NCBI GenBank assembly: GCA_963752915.1
Contig: CAVVZZ010000002.1
Coordinates: 372,001 to 436,000 of the forward strand
Origin: DATJPR01 sp963752915
Lineage (GTDB): Bacteria; Bacteroidota; Ignavibacteria; UBA10030; UBA6906
Reading direction: 5' to 3'
Length of the DNA: 64,000 nt
Shown one piece after another: positions 17,575-27,123 of the stretch; the stretch's first letter is position 1, and the number at the start of each line of letters is the position of its first letter. Below the pieces are notes generated by a model that was not told the DNA's origin, did not search any database, and was given only the letters and a program-made list of their open reading frames with translations. Made by a program: the position numbers and the translations under genes.

Positions 17575-20016
17575 CTATCCTAACGCCAGATCAATGAGCG
17601 TTCTCTGTTCAAGTGCATGCGCCTTCGCCGAACCGGTTGCCGGGCTTGCGCTCGCCGACCGTTTGATCGAGCTGACAGCACGTCCTCCTGCGGCCAATTC
17701 GATCAGCGGGACAATATAATTGAGGGCTCCCATATTCGCCGGTTCTTCCTGAACCCAGACAATGTCCTTCGCGTTGCCATGCCGTTTCAGCTCCGCCTCG
17801 AGCGCATCGATGGGAAAACGGTAGAGTTGTTCAATAAAGACGATGGCAGTCCTGGTATCGTTCCTCCGTTTTCTCTCCGCTCTCAATTCCCGTCCGATCT
17901 TTCCCGTGCAGAGGATCACGCGCTCTGCATGGTCGATCTCACGATCGGGAAGCACCGGGAAAAACTGACCGGTCGAGAAGTCCTCCAGTCTGGAGCTTGC
18001 ATCCGCCAGTCGTAACATGCTCTTCGGCGTGAAGATGACAAGCGGCTTTCTCCATTTGCGAAGTGCCTGTCGCCTGAGCAGATGAAAATACTGCGCCGCC
18101 GTCGACGGTTGACAGATCTGGATGTTGTCTTCCGCAGCCAGCTGCAGATACCGCTCGATCCTTGCGCTGGAATGTTCGGGACCTTGCCCTTCATAGCCGT
18201 GAGGCAGGAGCAGCGTCAGGCCGGAGAGGAGGCCCCACTTGTCCTCCGCGGCAGAGATAAATTGATCCAGGATGACCTGTGCTCCGTTTGCAAAGTCGCC
18301 GAATTGCGCCTCCCAGAGAACAAGCCCGTCCGGGCGTTCCCTGCTGAAGCCGTACTCGAATCCAAGGACTGCCGCTTCCGAAAGAATCGAATTGTAGATT
18401 TCGAATCCTGATCCCCGGATCCGGTTGAGCGGATTATACCGTTCGCGGGTCTTAATGTCTTTCAGAACCGCATGACGTTGTGCGAACGTGCCGCGCTGAC
18501 TGTCCTGCCCGCTCATGCGGACAGGGATTCCGTTCCTGAGGAGCGTTCCGAATGCGACCAACTCCGCCGCCCCAAAGTCGATCGGCGCAATTCCGTTCAT
18601 CATCCCCACGCGGCGGTCGATTACCCGCTTCACTTTCGGATGGACGGCAAAGCCATCAGGGAGCGTTGTGAGGACGTTCAACACTGCATGCAGCTCCGAT
18701 TCCTGGACGGATGTGACCACCTCGAACGATTCGCTATAGGCGCCGCCGACGTACCCCCGCCAGTACTCGGGGAGGACGCTCAGCCGTGGCTTCTTCTTCA
18801 TGCTCCCCGCATCGGCTTTCGCCGATTCGTAGCGCCTCTTGTATTCGGCAAGTCGTTGGGCAGGGTCGACGCCGACAACGCGCGCGTAAAGGGCGGACAA
18901 TGTCGGGTGGTCCTTGATCCGGTCGTAGAGCACCGGCTGTGTCATCGTGGGATCATCGATCTCGCTATGACCGTGACGGCGAAATCCGACCAGGTCGATG
19001 AGGACATCGCTGGAGAAGGCCGCCCGATATTCGGAAGCCATCCTTGCGACGCGCACGACGGCGTCGGCGTCTTCGCTGTTGACATGAAAAATTGGAATGG
19101 CAAGCCGTTTCGCCGCGTCAGAAGAAAACCGCGAGGAATATAGCTCCGAGGGCGTGGCTGTGAATCCGATCAGGTTGTTCGCGATGATATGCACTGTCCC
19201 GCCGACTGAAAAACCTTCAAGCGAAGCGAGGCCGAGCGCTTCTGATGCGATCCCCTGTCCCGCGAACGCAGCATCGCCATGAATCAAAATCGGGAGGATC
19301 TTCCGTGTCCCGTCGTCGCCGATGCGCGTCTGCTTTGCGCGGACCCGGCCCATCAAGACGGGATCGACCGCTTCCAGATGGCTGGGACCGGAAACGAGAC
19401 GCATTTGGAGATGCTGCCCGTTTCGCGTTGCATACTGTCCTGTGGCACCGATATGGTACTTGACATCGCCTCCGCCCAGGACGCTCCGGGGATCGACGTC
19501 CTCGAATTCCGCAAAGATGTCGACCGGCGACGTTCCGATGATGTGCACCATGACATTCAACCGGCCTCTGTGACTCATGCCGATGACTGCTTCCACCGAG
19601 CCTCGATCTGCAGCATCGTTCAATATGGTGTCGAGTAACGGGATAAGCGATGCGAGACCTTCGATCGAGAATCGTTTCGTCCCCGGGTAGTGCGCCTGAA
19701 TCACCTGCTCGAACATTTCCGCGGCGACAATTCTGTCAAGCAGCCATTCCCGATCCGGGCGGTCCGCATTGATCTCCATCTGTTCTTGAACCCATCGACG
19801 CCGGCTCTGATCCGAGATATGCATGAACTCAGCCCCGATGGTGCCGCAATAGATCCGTCTCCCCAGGGCGGCAAATTCATTTTCGATTTCAAGTTCCGGA
19901 GGGGTCTCCGGCACAAGAGAGCCGAGCGGATCGAGCTGCGCCGCCAGGTAGCCCCAGCGACGGAACGCGTCGAGTGTCCGCTCTTCATCAATTGTAATTC
20001 CGTATGTTGTCGTCAT
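17575..20016 (-). CDS. sucA: 2-oxoglutarate dehydrogenase E1 component
   Basis: 813 residues from the ATG at 20016; a TTG at 20046 would add ten residues, and neither start has a clear ribosome site. Thiamine-diphosphate E1 signatures are in order: IGMSHRGRLNVMVHIIG, GGGDVKYHIGATG, HGDAAFAGQGIASEALGLA, HVNSEDADAV, GFRRHGHSEIDDPTMTQP, MSGQDSQRGTFAQRHA, WEAQFGDFANGAQ, PHGYEGQGPEHSSARIERYL. It decarboxylates 2-oxoglutarate in the TCA cycle and passes succinyl to the E2 lipoyl enzyme. It is shorter than the roughly 930 residues of E. coli SucA, mainly at the N-terminus, where the E2-binding segment lies. No E2 (sucB) gene is next to it in the window. The aldo/keto reductase follows after 7 bases. 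Confidence 0.92.
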   Translation of the reverse strand: MTTTYGITIDEERTLDAFRRWGYLAAQLDPLGSLVPETPPELEIENEFAALGRRIYCGTIGAEFMHISDQSRRRWVQEQMEINADRPDREWLLDRIVAAEMFEQVIQAHYPGTKRFSIEGLASLIPLLDTILNDAADRGSVEAVIGMSHRGRLNVMVHIIGTSPVDIFAEFEDVDPRSVLGGGDVKYHIGATGQYATRNGQHLQMRLVSGPSHLEAVDPVLMGRVRAKQTRIGDDGTRKILPILIHGDAAFAGQGIASEALGLASLEGFSVGGTVHIIANNLIGFTATPSELYSSRFSSDAAKRLAIPIFHVNSEDADAVVRVARMASEYRAAFSSDVLIDLVGFRRHGHSEIDDPTMTQPVLYDRIKDHPTLSALYARVVGVDPAQRLAEYKRRYESAKADAGSMKKKPRLSVLPEYWRGYVGGAYSESFEVVTSVQESELHAVLNVLTTLPDGFAVHPKVKRVIDRRVGMMNGIAPIDFGAAELVAFGTLLRNGIPVRMSGQDSQRGTFAQRHAVLKDIKTRERYNPLNRIRGSGFEIYNSILSEAAVLGFEYGFSRERPDGLVLWEAQFGDFANGAQVILDQFISAAEDKWGLLSGLTLLLPHGYEGQGPEHSSARIERYLQLAAEDNIQICQPSTAAQYFHLLRRQALRKWRKPLVIFTPKSMLRLADASSRLEDFSTGQFFPVLPDREIDHAERVILCTGKIGRELRAERKRRNDTRTAIVFIEQLYRFPIDALEAELKRHGNAKDIVWVQEEPANMGALNYIVPLIELAAGGRAVSSIKRSASASPATGSAKAHALEQRTLIDLALG

Positions 20017-20142
20017 TTCTGCGTTCTTCGATGTACAATATTTCAACAGCTTTTCCCGATTCGCTGTTCCATTTAGAAGAAATTCTTCAACCGCGATCGC
20101 CGAAGAAGCGATGAATTTGATATCGGAAAGGAGGTTTCACCC

Positions 20143-20182
20143 GTCTCCCGTTCTCCTTGTCTCCTCTTCTCCCATTGCCTCC
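20143..20182. repeat. Octamer tandem array (5 units)
   Basis: Units gtctcccg, ttctcctt, gtctcctc, ttctccca, ttgcctcc, in the divergent gap between sucA and the next T9SS gene. Confidence 0.7.
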
Positions 20183-20281
20183 GACGATCAGCAGCGCTCT
20201 TGACTTCCCCGAATATTCGGCGTAAATCATCTTCAGCACACAGAACGAGCATTCTCTCCGTCTCTCAGGAGGCGCACCGTC

Positions 20282-21778
20282 ATGACTCGACCCTTCCTGT
20301 TGATCGTCCTCTCGTTGCTTGGTCCCATGATTGCTGGCAACGTCTCCGCACAAACAAGTTCTTGGTGGTTACCCGTTGATACGCTAACGCAAGGGGCATT
20401 CGACGAATTTCATCCTGTAGCCGTCCACAACGAATACTCCTACGGCCAGACAGGAGACAATCTCTGGGTAGTCTTCGAACGGAGGTCACCCTCGAGATCG
20501 GACATCGTAGCCCGGAGATATCTCATCGGCCCATCTGTTTGGGATTCGACAGACTATATCATTTCGAGCGTGAGCTCGGACTCATCCCAATCACATCCGG
20601 ACATCGGAGAACAGCGATACTTTTCGACTGCCGCGCATATGCTCACCGTCGTTGGCTGGCAACGCTGGGACGGAAAGCACTGGCAAATCTGGTATAGCCT
20701 GATCAGTGATAGCTCCACGGCCTGGACGAAGCCGGCTCCGCTGACGAACGGTACAGCAAACAATACGGGCGTTCAGATTCTGGGATTTAAGGACTCGTCC
20801 CTCCTGGTGTTTTGGAAACATGATTCCGCGGTGGTATCAGTACAAATGACCCCGACAATGGTCAGTGTACCAGAAACGTTGGCAACCACGACCTCCGACA
20901 CAATGGAATTCGACGCGGGGAATATTTGGGGAACTATTGGATTGGTCTGGACAAGCGGGCCGCAGCAGTTCTGCACGAGATCACAGTGGACCTACGCCGA
21001 CACCGGCTGGAGTGCCCCGGAAACCCTGGGTATTGGAATGCTTGTCAGGAGGCCACACTTGGTTGTGGGGCCGATGCTCCCGGGTTCCTTTTTGTACGAG
21101 GGGTACTCCGGCGCGACGCAAGACCTCTTCGTATCGAATGGTGGAATCGGCGGCACGAGCGAGCAACTGATCGTCGACCCGGCTTCTGACGATCAAAATG
21201 CGAGAGCCTTTAGCGTCCCGATTGTCATAAAACCGGATGCAAGGAGGATGGTCTCGAGATTCTGGTTCGACGCCTTGGTCTATGAACGTGTTGCTCCTGG
21301 AGATTCGTCACTTGTCTTCGAAAACTACATGTGGTCGGATACGGTGCGGAGCACGGGGCACAATCAGAACCCGATGATTTCCTCCAAGACGGTCTACAAG
21401 AACAATCTCTACAGTCTTATTGTCTGGGAGAGCAATCGATCGGGTCGATCACATATTTACGGCCGATGGGCGCGCATCGGCATAGGGGATGCACCTCAGG
21501 GGCCGGATGTTCCCTCGCAGGCGACGCTGTATCAGAACTATCCGAACCCGTTCAATCCCAAAACAGTCATCAGTGGACAGTGGACAGTTGACAGTTGGGT
21601 TCGGCTGGAAGTGTTTGACCTCCTCGGTCGCAAAGTGGCAACCCTCGCCGATGGCAGATTCCCCTCGGGGAAATATACGTTTACCTTTTACGGGACGAAC
21701 CTCGCGAGCGGCGTGTACCTGTATCGCCTCACTGCGGGATCATACTCCGCGGTGCGAAGGATGCTTTTGATCCGTTAA
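20282..21778 (+). CDS. T9SS-exported protein of unknown function
   Basis: 498 residues; AGGAGG lies eight bases before the ATG. Signal peptide 1-23 (ending SAQT). The middle (25-400) is rich in Trp and beta strands (NLWVVFERRS, GWQRWDGKHWQIWYS, SLIVWESNRSGRSHIYG), suggesting a beta-propeller-like fold. The last 80 residues are a T9SS type A sorting domain (YQNYPNPFNPKTVIS, LLGRKVATLADGRFPSGKY, ASGVYLYRLTAG). A heptamer tandem array (21566-21600) encodes part of this domain in frame without changing its length relative to the paralogous domain of the gene at 14403. Function is not recognised; export to the surface is well supported. Confidence 0.8.
   Translation: MTRPFLLIVLSLLGPMIAGNVSAQTSSWWLPVDTLTQGAFDEFHPVAVHNEYSYGQTGDNLWVVFERRSPSRSDIVARRYLIGPSVWDSTDYIISSVSSDSSQSHPDIGEQRYFSTAAHMLTVVGWQRWDGKHWQIWYSLISDSSTAWTKPAPLTNGTANNTGVQILGFKDSSLLVFWKHDSAVVSVQMTPTMVSVPETLATTTSDTMEFDAGNIWGTIGLVWTSGPQQFCTRSQWTYADTGWSAPETLGIGMLVRRPHLVVGPMLPGSFLYEGYSGATQDLFVSNGGIGGTSEQLIVDPASDDQNARAFSVPIVIKPDARRMVSRFWFDALVYERVAPGDSSLVFENYMWSDTVRSTGHNQNPMISSKTVYKNNLYSLIVWESNRSGRSHIYGRWARIGIGDAPQGPDVPSQATLYQNYPNPFNPKTVISGQWTVDSWVRLEVFDLLGRKVATLADGRFPSGKYTFTFYGTNLASGVYLYRLTAGSYSAVRRMLLIR
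21566..21600. repeat. Heptamer tandem array inside a coding sequence (5 units)
   Basis: Units gtcatca, gtggaca, gtggaca, gttgaca, gttgggt within the T9SS domain of the gene at 20282; it encodes VISGQWTVDSW. Related intergenic heptamers occur elsewhere in the window. Confidence 0.85.
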
Positions 21779-21800
21779 CGGGAAGCAGTCGAAAGCGGAG

Positions 21801-21840
21801 ACCCAAAGTCTCACAGTCCGAACGTCCCCGAGTCCCAAAT
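21801..21840. repeat. Octamer tandem array (5 units)
   Basis: Units acccaaag, tctcacag, tccgaacg, tccccgag, tcccaaat, in the gap between the T9SS gene and the hydrogenase-related operon. Same family as at 10097. Confidence 0.85.
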
Positions 21841-21912
21841 GTTCGCCCCGCAGCTCATTGAACAAAGCCCGGAAACCCGTTATATTGAGTATCATCGAGC
21901 GAGTCGCCAATC

Positions 21913-24000
21913 TTGGAATTGCCGCTGTTCCAGTTCATCCTTGCTTGCGTCGTTGTGGGTGGATATTCTGCAGGAGCCGTTCTACCGTTACTTCTGAGCT
22001 TCACGAGGCGGAGATCGATTCGGGCGGGTGATATCATCTTCACGAAGGCCGTCAAGAATTTCGGGTTTACCGCTGCTCTTGTTGCATCGATTTCCGGCTG
22101 CATCCTCGCTCTCCTGGTCTTGACCTCCGGCGTACCGTTCCATCTGGAACTGCAACAGACGCTCCTCGTTCGGGACGATGGCGCTGCACGCCGATCGCCT
22201 GTCTGCGTTCTTCCTCCTCGTGATCTCGCTGCTCGCGGCTGTCGTTTCGCTCTATTCCTTCGGATACGTGAACGATTTCGTGGGCCGGAGGAACATCGGC
22301 GCTTTTCGCATTCCTCTACAATTCTGTTCCTTCTCACGATGTCCGGCGTTGTTCTTGCGGACCATGCAGTGTTGTTCCTCTTCCTGTGGGAAGGGATGTC
22401 GCTGACAACGTACTTCCTGATCAACTTCGAGCACGAAGATCCGGCTTCCCGCCGCGCGGGGTTCCTGTATGTCGTGATGATGCACATCGGGACGGTCTTC
22501 CTGATCGTCATGTTCGCGCTCTTCTATGCGTACACGGGCTCGTTCGAATTCGGGGCGTGGAGAAATGCGGGCTCCCGGCTGCCCGGTCTGATTCCGTCGC
22601 TGATGTTTGTGCTCGCGGTCCTCGGTTTCGGCACAAAGGCCGGCATCATCCCCCTGCACATCTGGCTTCCCGAGGCGCACCCCGCCGCTCCTTCGAATAT
22701 CTCGGCCCTGATGTCCGGCGTGATGATCAAGACGGGGATCTACGGCATCGTCCGCGTGCTCTTCGACTTTCTGGGCGGATGCAATTCCCGAATGGTGGGG
22801 AATCGTCCTCCTGATCCTTGCCGTCGTTTCTTCGGTGCTCGGCGTGCTCTATGCACTCATGGAACACGATCTGAAGCGCCTCCTGGCGTTTCACAGCATC
22901 GAGAATATCGGGATCATCCTGATGGGCGTCGGCGCCTCCCTTCTCTTTGTTTCTCTGGGGAACAAGCCGCTGGCGGCAATCGCCCTGATTGCCGGCCTGT
23001 ATCACGTCCTCAATCATGCAACCTTCAAAGGCTTGCTGTTCCTGGGGGCCGGTTCCGTCCTTCACGCGACAGGGACGAAGAACATCGAGGAACTCGGCGG
23101 TCTTATCAAGAAGATGCCGTGGACGTCGTTCTTCTTCCTTCTCGGCGCCGTTGCCATCTCCGCCCTGCCCCCGTTGAACGGGTTTGTCAGCGAATGGCTT
23201 ACGTTCCAGGCGCTTCTCCTGGGATTCCAGCTCTCCGATCTTGCCGTGAAGATCGCTCTCCCACTGACCGTCGCTCTCCTCGCATTGACGGGCGCGCTCG
23301 CAGCTGCATGCTTCGTCAAGGCCTTCGGGATAACGTTTCTCGGTATCCCCCGCTCCGCTCATGCGGAGTCTGCCCACGAGTCTTCCCCTTCAATGATCGT
23401 GTCGATGGGCATGCTTGCCGTGCTCTGCGTTATTCTCGGTGTTGCTCCCGGTCTCGCCGTCGGCGTTCTCGAACCCCTTGCCGGGTCGCTCGTCGGTGCA
23501 GCACGACATCATCGTCATTGGTGACAACGGGAGGCATCTGTCTCCGTGCCATCCGGAGCCGCGACAAGCGTGTCTCCTGCGGTGATTGCCGGTCTGCTGA
23601 TCGCCCTGATGATCATCCCCCTCGCCGCGGGGACGTTGATCGGAGGGAGATTGCGCAGGCGGACGGCGATGACGTGGGCGTGCGGGCTTCAAGCAATCGA
23701 GCCGCAAATGCAGTACACCGCGACCGGCTTCAGCAAGCCGATCCGGCATGATCTTCTCGACGATCTACCGCGCGACCCATGAGATCGAGATTTCGGAAGA
23801 CACGTCCCCGTATTTCCGTCCTGACATCACTTACGAACTAAAAACAGAATCCGTCTTCCTTAAGTATGTCGTACGAGCCGGTCTATGGGTTCATCCTGCA
23901 GGCGGCACGTCTCTTCCGGCGAGTGCAGACAGGAAGGATACAATCGTATCTTGCCTATATCTTCCTCGCCCTCATTCTTCTCCTCCTCTTTGCACGATGA
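21913..24000 (+). pseudogene. hyfB: HyfB-like proton-translocating subunit, broken by several frameshifts
   Basis: Read across frames, this is a complete HyfB/NuoL-type antiporter-like subunit: MELPLFQFILACVVVGGYS in frame 1, ALHADRLSAFFLLV in frame 2 (from 22170), LTMSGVVLADHAVLFLFLWE in frame 1, EHDLKRLLAFHSIENIGII in frame 2 (to 23524), SKPIR then MIFSTIYRATHEIEI in frame 3, and EPVYGFILQAARLF back in frame 1, ending at TGA 23998-24000. I count at least eight frame changes (near 22163, 22305, 22323, 22779, 22789, 23500, 23545, 23744 and 23870), some in short C or G runs. The protein sequence between breaks is well conserved with no internal stops, so either the decay is recent or the bases contain errors. 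Start is a TTG. First gene of the operon; the stop abuts the GTG of hyfC. Confidence 0.8.
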
Positions 24001-24956
24001 GTGACACCACTCGACATCGTGTTGCAGTCGCTTCTGCAACTCTTGATCGTCCTCGTGGCCGCCCCGCTGGTAAGCGGCATCATCAAGAAGACGAAAGCCC
24101 GGATGCAACGCCGGAGAGGTGCAAGCATTTTGCAGCCCTATTATGACCTTGCCAAATTGATGAAGAAGGAGGTTGTCGTCTCATCCGTCGCTTCATGGAT
24201 CTTCCAGCGCGACGCCGTACATCATGTTCGGCTCAACGCTGATCATCGCCCTGCTCGTGCCGACCGTGGTGGCACCCCTCCGCTTGAACTGGGTGGGCGA
24301 CATCATCACTGTCGTGTATCTCTTTGCGCTAGGGCGATTCTTCGTTGCGCTGGTAGGCCTGGATACCGGGAGCGCGTTCGGCGGCCTGGGTTCAAGCAGG
24401 GAAATGTCGATCGCGTCGATTATTGAACCCGCCATGATGTTGGCGATCTTCGCGATCGCCGTGACCGCGGGCTCAACGAATCTGAGCATCATCGTCGAAA
24501 AGCTCTCGTCGACCCCGGCTGCGATGCTGAACCCCGCCCATCTCCTCGCGTTCTCCGGCCTCTTTATCGTGACAATGGCCGAGACAGGCCGTGTCCCGGT
24601 TGATAACCCGGCGACACATCTCGAGCTCACGATGATTCACGAAGCGATGATCCTGGAATACTCCGGCCGCTATCTGGCGTTGATTGAATGGGCGTCGCAG
24701 ATGAAGATCGTGATCTTCCTCTCGCTCCTCTCGAACATGTTCTTCCCCGATCGGGATGGCGACGACGATGTCCCCGCTGTCCCTGGCAATCGGAACCGCG
24801 GCATTTCTCGCGAAATGCGTCGCCCTGGCGGTCGTCGTCGCCCTTGTGGAATCGACCAACGCGAAGTTACGCCTGTTTCGCGTCCCGGAGCTGCTGATGG
24901 TGGCGTTCATCCTCTCGCTCCTCGCGCTGATTCTCTACTTCATTGTGGGAGCATGA
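24001..24956 (+). pseudogene. hyfC: HyfC-like membrane subunit (NuoH type), two frameshifts
   Basis: A GTG at 24001 follows the hyfB stop directly. Frame 1 reads LDIVLQSLLQLLIVLVAAPL to about 24205; frame 2 continues TPYIMFGSTLIIALLVP through GRVPVDNPATHLELTMIHEA; frame 3 finishes from about 24746 (MATTMSPLSLAIGTAAFLAK) to the TGA at 24954-24956. Both shifts are single extra bases, the second in a CCCC run (24745-24748). The motif ETGRVPVDNPATHLELTMIHEAM is characteristic of the NuoH/HyfC subunit that anchors the peripheral arm and joins it to the ion path. Apart from the shifts the protein is complete with about eight membrane helices. The stop overlaps the ATG of hyfE. Confidence 0.85.
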
Positions 24957-25636
24957 CGATGGGAAGCCCGAATCTGCAGACCATTGGCTTGCTCATCGAT
25001 ATTCTCGGTGCGGCCATCCTCGTGTCCGCCTTTCTGATCGTCTCGAGCCGGAGCCTCGTCTTCTACATCAGACTCTTCGCGCTCCAGTCTCTCTGCCTGG
25101 CGATTGTCGCTGTGCTGGTTGCTGTGGGATACGGCGAAACACACATTCTGATCGCTGCGGTCCTCACGCTTCTTGTGAAGGTCATCATCATCCCTGTCGT
25201 CCTCTCCCGGGTGATCGACAGGATTCATGTTCAAAAAGAGATCGGCTTCAGCATCAACATCACGGCCTCCCTCCTCCTGTGCGGAGGGATGGTGATTCTC
25301 GCCGATTCCGTCGCACATTCGATCCTGAGCGCTCAACAGGCAGGCACTCCCGCCGTATCGCGCGTCCTCTCGGCTTCGATCGCGATCATGCTTATCGGAT
25401 TGTTCATCATGATGACGAGGAAGAACGCGGTAACACAGGTCATCGGCCTGCTCACGATGGAAAACGGCGTCTTCCTGTCAGGCCTCTCGATCACCTATGG
25501 AATGCCGTATATCGTGGAAGTGGGGATCTTTTTCGACGTCCTGGTCGCCGTGCTTATCCTCGGGGTGATCGTGTTCCGCATCAACAGGACATTTGACTCG
25601 ATCAGCATCGATTCGCTCAGGAGTCTTCGCCATTGA
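24953..25636 (+). CDS. hyfE: HyfE-like membrane subunit
   Basis: 227 residues from the ATG overlapping the hyfC stop (ATGA). About seven hydrophobic helices, with KVIIIPVVLSRVIDRIHVQKEI between helices 3 and 4, as in HyfE (NuoK-like) subunits of hydrogenase-4-type complexes. A second ATG six bases downstream could also serve. HyfE is thought to contribute to ion passage within the membrane arm. No frame break is seen in this gene, in contrast with the two genes before it. Its last codon and TGA overlap the TTG start of hyfF. Confidence 0.85.
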   Translation: MTMGSPNLQTIGLLIDILGAAILVSAFLIVSSRSLVFYIRLFALQSLCLAIVAVLVAVGYGETHILIAAVLTLLVKVIIIPVVLSRVIDRIHVQKEIGFSINITASLLLCGGMVILADSVAHSILSAQQAGTPAVSRVLSASIAIMLIGLFIMMTRKNAVTQVIGLLTMENGVFLSGLSITYGMPYIVEVGIFFDVLVAVLILGVIVFRINRTFDSISIDSLRSLRH

Positions 25637-27108
25637 ATTCGACGGTCTTCCTCGCGCTCCTCGGTCTGCCGGTCGCCGGGACCATCCTCTGCGGGATCGT
25701 CCATCGGCGGATCTTCCTTGAGACCGCCACGGTTGTCGCCTCGGGATTGACGTTTGTCGCGTCGCTCGTCCTGATCGCGACCGTGCTGCAGGTGAAGACG
25801 CTCACATCGGCGGAGGGGTGGTGGTTCGCCGACGGACTGTCGGGGTACATCGCCGTGATCGTATCCGGCAGTGCCTTTGTCGTGGCGCTGTATTCGACCG
25901 GGTACCTGCGGCGACAGATCCGCCTCGGGAAAGTGGACGATCGGCACCTCTGGCTGTATTATCTCCTGCTGAATGCCTTCTTGTTCACAATGATGCTCGT
26001 GCTATTCTCCAACAACCTCGGCATCCTCTGGATCGGGACCGAGGCAACGACGCTTGCCACGGCGTTTCTCGTTGCGTTCTACGAGCGGGAGAGCTCGATC
26101 GAGGCCGCCTGGAAGTACGTCATCATCTGTTCGGTCGGTATCGCGCTGGCCTTGTTCGGGATCATCCTTACCTACTTTTCAGGATTGCACGTTGTTACCC
26201 AGTCGGGGACCGCTCTGAACTGGTCGTCACTCATGCAGGTGGCCACAAAGCTCGATCCCGGGGTCCTGAAACTCGCGTTCATCTTCGTCCTCGTCGGCTT
26301 TGGCACAAAAGCCGGACTCGCGCCGATGCACAGCTGGAAGCCCGATGCATATGGCGAATCGCCGGCACCGATCAGCGCGCTCATGGCTGCCGGGTTGGTC
26401 AATGTCGCCCTGTACGCGATCATGCGCTTCTATATTCTGTTGAACGCCTCAGGGGCGGGAAATTTTGCGCCGGTCCTGTTTATGACCTTCGGGTTGATCT
26501 CCATGGCCGTCGCGGTACCGTTCATCCTGATCCAGCGGGACTTCAAACGAATGCTTGCCTACTCCAGCGTCGAGCATGTCGGGATCATCCTCTTCGCCCT
26601 GGGACTTGCCACTCCCCTTGCCTATTTCGGCGCAATGCTTCATCTGCTGAATAACGCGATCGCGAAGACGCTGCTCTTTTTAACCGCATCAAACCTGCGG
26701 ACGGCGTACGGCTCCAAACTGATGCGGAAGATTTCCGGGGCAATCAAGGTCGTTCCGATTTCTGCGACGATCCTTATTCTCGGCGTGTTTGCCATCACCG
26801 GTTGGCCGCCCTTCGGAGTTTTCGTGAGCGAGTTTACGATCGTCAGTGCGGGCTTCAAGAGCGGCAACATGGTGCCCGCCGGGGTGTTCATCGTCTTTAT
26901 CGCCGCGATCTTCGCCGGCTTTGTCTACTACACTTCGAAAATGGTCTTTGGGGAACCGCTATCAACCGTAAAAGGAAGTGATGTTGGGGCGCCGTCACTG
27001 GTCCTCCTTGGAATGCTGCTGTTGGCGCTGTTGATCCTGGGCATCTACATGCCGCCCCAATTGCAGCAGAGCATACAGAGCGCCGTGTCAGTGATTCGTG
27101 GATCGTGA
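25633..27108 (+). CDS. hyfF: HyfF-like antiporter subunit (NuoL/M/N family)
   Basis: 491 residues, about fourteen membrane helices; the TTG start overlaps the hyfE stop. The proton-conducting transporter domain includes the helix-breaking lysine region GFGTKAGLAPMHSWKPDAY, ISALMAAGLVNVALYAIMR and LLAYSS-like FKRMLAYSSVEHVGIIL, with a Glu in helix 5 (WIGTEATTLATAFLVA). These residues form the charged axis used by complex I and group 4 hydrogenases for proton or sodium transfer. Together with HyfB the complex would have two antiporter-like subunits. The gene is intact and 15 bases before the large-subunit gene. Confidence 0.9.
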   Translation: MNSTVFLALLGLPVAGTILCGIVHRRIFLETATVVASGLTFVASLVLIATVLQVKTLTSAEGWWFADGLSGYIAVIVSGSAFVVALYSTGYLRRQIRLGKVDDRHLWLYYLLLNAFLFTMMLVLFSNNLGILWIGTEATTLATAFLVAFYERESSIEAAWKYVIICSVGIALALFGIILTYFSGLHVVTQSGTALNWSSLMQVATKLDPGVLKLAFIFVLVGFGTKAGLAPMHSWKPDAYGESPAPISALMAAGLVNVALYAIMRFYILLNASGAGNFAPVLFMTFGLISMAVAVPFILIQRDFKRMLAYSSVEHVGIILFALGLATPLAYFGAMLHLLNNAIAKTLLFLTASNLRTAYGSKLMRKISGAIKVVPISATILILGVFAITGWPPFGVFVSEFTIVSAGFKSGNMVPAGVFIVFIAAIFAGFVYYTSKMVFGEPLSTVKGSDVGAPSLVLLGMLLLALLILGIYMPPQLQQSIQSAVSVIRGS

Positions 27109-27123
27109 AGGTACGTTTACCGG

